Assembly: GCA_031276725.1 (NCBI GenBank)
Contig: JAISMM010000090.1
Span: forward strand, 1-64,000
Reading direction: 5' to 3'
Length of the DNA stretch: 64,000 bases
Origin: Clostridiales bacterium
Lineage (GTDB): Bacteria > Bacillota > Clostridia > Christensenellales > Pumilibacteraceae
A model generated the notes under the pieces. That model was not told where the DNA came from and searched no databases. It was given only the letters and a program-made list of their open reading frames with translations. Positions 62,776 to 64,000 of this stretch are shown piece after piece. Both the position numbers and the translations under genes were made by a program. Position 1 is the stretch's first letter. The number at the start of each line of letters is the position of its first letter.

Positions 62776-62934
62776 GAAAACTCCGGACAAGTTTAGGCAA
62801 CTTTAAGGCGCGTCTTTTTTGCCGTAAATTTTCTTCTTTTTTTGCCGATAGCGGTGCTATTGCCTGCAAAAACAAGTCGATTTCCGCCTAAAAAATCCGT
62901 TGCCTTAAAGCCGCCCCACTTGTCCGGAGTTTTC
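62776..62934 (+). mobile_element. MITE-like element, copy 5 (best whole copy)
   Basis: A 159-bp element bounded by GAAAACTCCGGACAAG and CTTGTCCGGAGTTTTC. The inverted ends extend to about 33 bp with mismatches (CTTTAAGGC recurs inside both ends). It is inserted in a hairpin repeat, with AATTCCCCTTTATT to the left and TATGGAGTGGTG to the right. Confidence 0.88.
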
Positions 62935-62968
62935 TATGGAGTGGTGCCGCCGAACGGCGGCGGGGTGG
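62935..62968 (+). repeat. right half of a hairpin repeat unit
   Basis: TATGGAGTGGTGCCGCCGAA, then CGGCGGCGGGGTGG. It continues the unit broken by the preceding MITE. Confidence 0.75.
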
Positions 62969-63040
62969 TAAGGGGCTTTGTCGGCGGTATATAAACCGCT
63001 GTGCGGAGCGGTTAAATTATTAAGGTATCGGCAAAAATTC

Positions 63041-63076
63041 GGTAGGGAAAGTAGGAATATTCCTACTTTCCCTACC
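63041..63076. repeat. 36-bp perfect palindrome, copy 2
   Basis: GGTAGGGAAAGTAGGAAT followed by its exact reverse complement. It matches the palindrome at 17400-17435 outside the centre. The 554-base gap between 62641 and 63194 holds only this, repeats, a MITE and a promoter. Confidence 0.85.
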
Positions 63077-63157
63077 GGTTTTGCGCGTATGCGGCGGACG
63101 CAATAAGCGGTTATGCCGCTTAATTTTGCCCCTTTAAAAAATACCCCTTGTTTTCGA

Positions 63158-63186
63158 TTGTGTTTTTTTTGAGTTTGTGCTATAAT
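63158..63186 (+). promoter_or_regulatory. sigma-A promoter of the DEAD-box gene, near-leaderless
   Basis: TTGTGT (63158-63163), a 17-nt spacer and TATAAT (63181-63186), with TGC extended -10. The ATG at 63195 is only 8 nt beyond, so the transcript leader is about 0-3 nt. Confidence 0.8.
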
Positions 63187-63194
63187 GGGTACAA

Positions 63195-64000
63195 ATGGAA
63201 TTTGCACAACTTGGTTTAGACAAAAGGATACTCGACGCGATAGAGCGCAAGGGCTACACGGAGCCGTCGCCGATACAGCGACAAGCGATACCGCCGGCGT
63301 TAAAGGGCCGCGACATTTTGGGTTGCGCGCAAACGGGAACGGGCAAGACGGCCGCGTTCGCGATGCCGATTTTGCAGCTGCTCGACGCCGGCGTTAAGCC
63401 GGGCGCACCGCCGAAGATACGCGCGCTGATTTTGACGCCCACGCGGGAGCTCGCGTTGCAGATACACGATTCGTTCAAGACGTACGGACGCTATCTAAAA
63501 CTCAAAAGCGGCGTTATTATGGGCGGCGTTTCGCAGCATTTGCAAAAGGAAACGCTTAGCCGCGGAGTGGACATATTGATCGCGACCCCCGGCAGGCTTT
63601 TGGATTTGCACGCGCAAAGGCTTGTCGATTTGAGCCTGTTGCAGATTTTTGTACTCGACGAGGCCGACCGTATGCTCGATATGGGCTTCATTCACGACGT
63701 GCGTAGGATTATCGCGCTGATACCGCAAAAGCGTCAGACGATGTTTTTTACGGCGACTATGCCGCCGGAAATTTTGAAGCTGACCGAGGTTTTGCTGCGC
63801 GACCCCGTTTCGATCGCGGTTACGCCCGTTTCGTCCACCGTCGACGAAATTACGCAGTCGGTCTACCTTACCGACAAGCTCCAAAAGCCCGACCTATTGG
63901 TTTGGTTTATGAACAAAAACCCCGACCTTGGTACGGCGCTGATTTTTACGCGCACAAAGTACGGCGCGGACAGGCTGTCGCGCAGGCTTAAACAGTCGGG
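63195..64000 (+). CDS. DEAD-box RNA helicase (3' part outside window)
   Basis: The first 268 or so residues of an ATP-dependent RNA helicase. The visible motifs are the Q motif GYTEPSPIQRQAIP, motif I AQTGTGKT, Ia PTRELALQI, Ib TPGRLLD, motif II VLDEADRMLDMGF, motif III FFTATMPP and the start of domain 2 (TALIFTRTKYGADRLSRRL). It belongs to the RhlE/CshA group, which remodels rRNA and mRNA. There is no Shine-Dalgarno before the ATG, consistent with a leaderless start. The gene runs off the window end intact. Confidence 0.95.
   Translation, partial: MEFAQLGLDKRILDAIERKGYTEPSPIQRQAIPPALKGRDILGCAQTGTGKTAAFAMPILQLLDAGVKPGAPPKIRALILTPTRELALQIHDSFKTYGRYLKLKSGVIMGGVSQHLQKETLSRGVDILIATPGRLLDLHAQRLVDLSLLQIFVLDEADRMLDMGFIHDVRRIIALIPQKRQTMFFTATMPPEILKLTEVLLRDPVSIAVTPVSSTVDEITQSVYLTDKLQKPDLLVWFMNKNPDLGTALIFTRTKYGADRLSRRLKQS

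Overview
The window reads as a GC-rich anaerobic member of the Firmicutes, most likely an uncultured Clostridia (Christensenellales-like is a guess). The reasons are the gene order dgt-dnaG-rpoD-trmK-nif3, an IspH fused to ribosomal-protein-S1-type domains, a lone S21 gene, a biotin-dependent sodium-pump decarboxylase set next to pyruvate phosphate dikinase in the same stretch, strong AGGAGG-type ribosome binding sites, and many near-consensus sigma-A promoters with 17-nt spacers. No rRNA, tRNA or CRISPR array was recognised.

Layout. 0-16.6 kb is mostly housekeeping: a glycerol-1-phosphate-dehydrogenase-like protein, ppdK, the dgt-dnaG-rpoD-trmK-nif3-zinc-ribbon operon, galU, a degenerate amidohydrolase-like protein and a cytidylate-kinase-like protein. 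A small AT-richer cassette (HNH endonuclease, unknown protein, lipoprotein) precedes rpsU and a DIP1984-family gene. 16.6-23.8 kb is an accessory island bracketed by repeat arrays. It holds what I read as a complete retron: a perfect consensus promoter, a structured RNA with a1/a2 inverted repeats and an msd-like hairpin, a retron-type reverse transcriptase with an unusual N-terminal membrane segment, and a 1257-residue SF1 helicase with an N-terminal HRDC-like region and a C-terminal restriction-endonuclease-like domain as the candidate effector. 23.8-30.2 kb carries a divergent WYL regulator (apparently leaderless), a membrane M28 peptidase and a GH95 glycosidase.

30.4-41.3 kb is a long co-directional block. 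It contains a carboxyltransferase, OadG, biotin carrier, OadB and OadA (sodium-pumping decarboxylase), followed by tightly overlapping surE, baiN-like and aroH genes, and then cmk, plsC and the ispH-S1 fusion. 41.7-45.6 kb has a zinc-ribbon/helical-repeat protein, an M19 dipeptidase and purB. 45.7-62.6 kb is a starch/alpha-glucan utilisation locus: a GH13 lipoprotein, three secreted accessory proteins, a type I pullulanase, a maltodextrin ABC importer (binding protein and two permeases, with no ATPase in the window) and a large InlB-repeat lipoprotein that may bind glucan. The window ends inside a DEAD-box RNA helicase.

Repeats are conspicuous. A 159-bp MITE-like element with long terminal inverted repeats occurs five times, and one copy has an empty-site control inside the window. 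A second, hairpin-forming intergenic repeat with conserved flanks but changing stems occurs many times. Tandem arrays of 34, 55 and 126 bp and a pair of 36-bp palindromes add to this.
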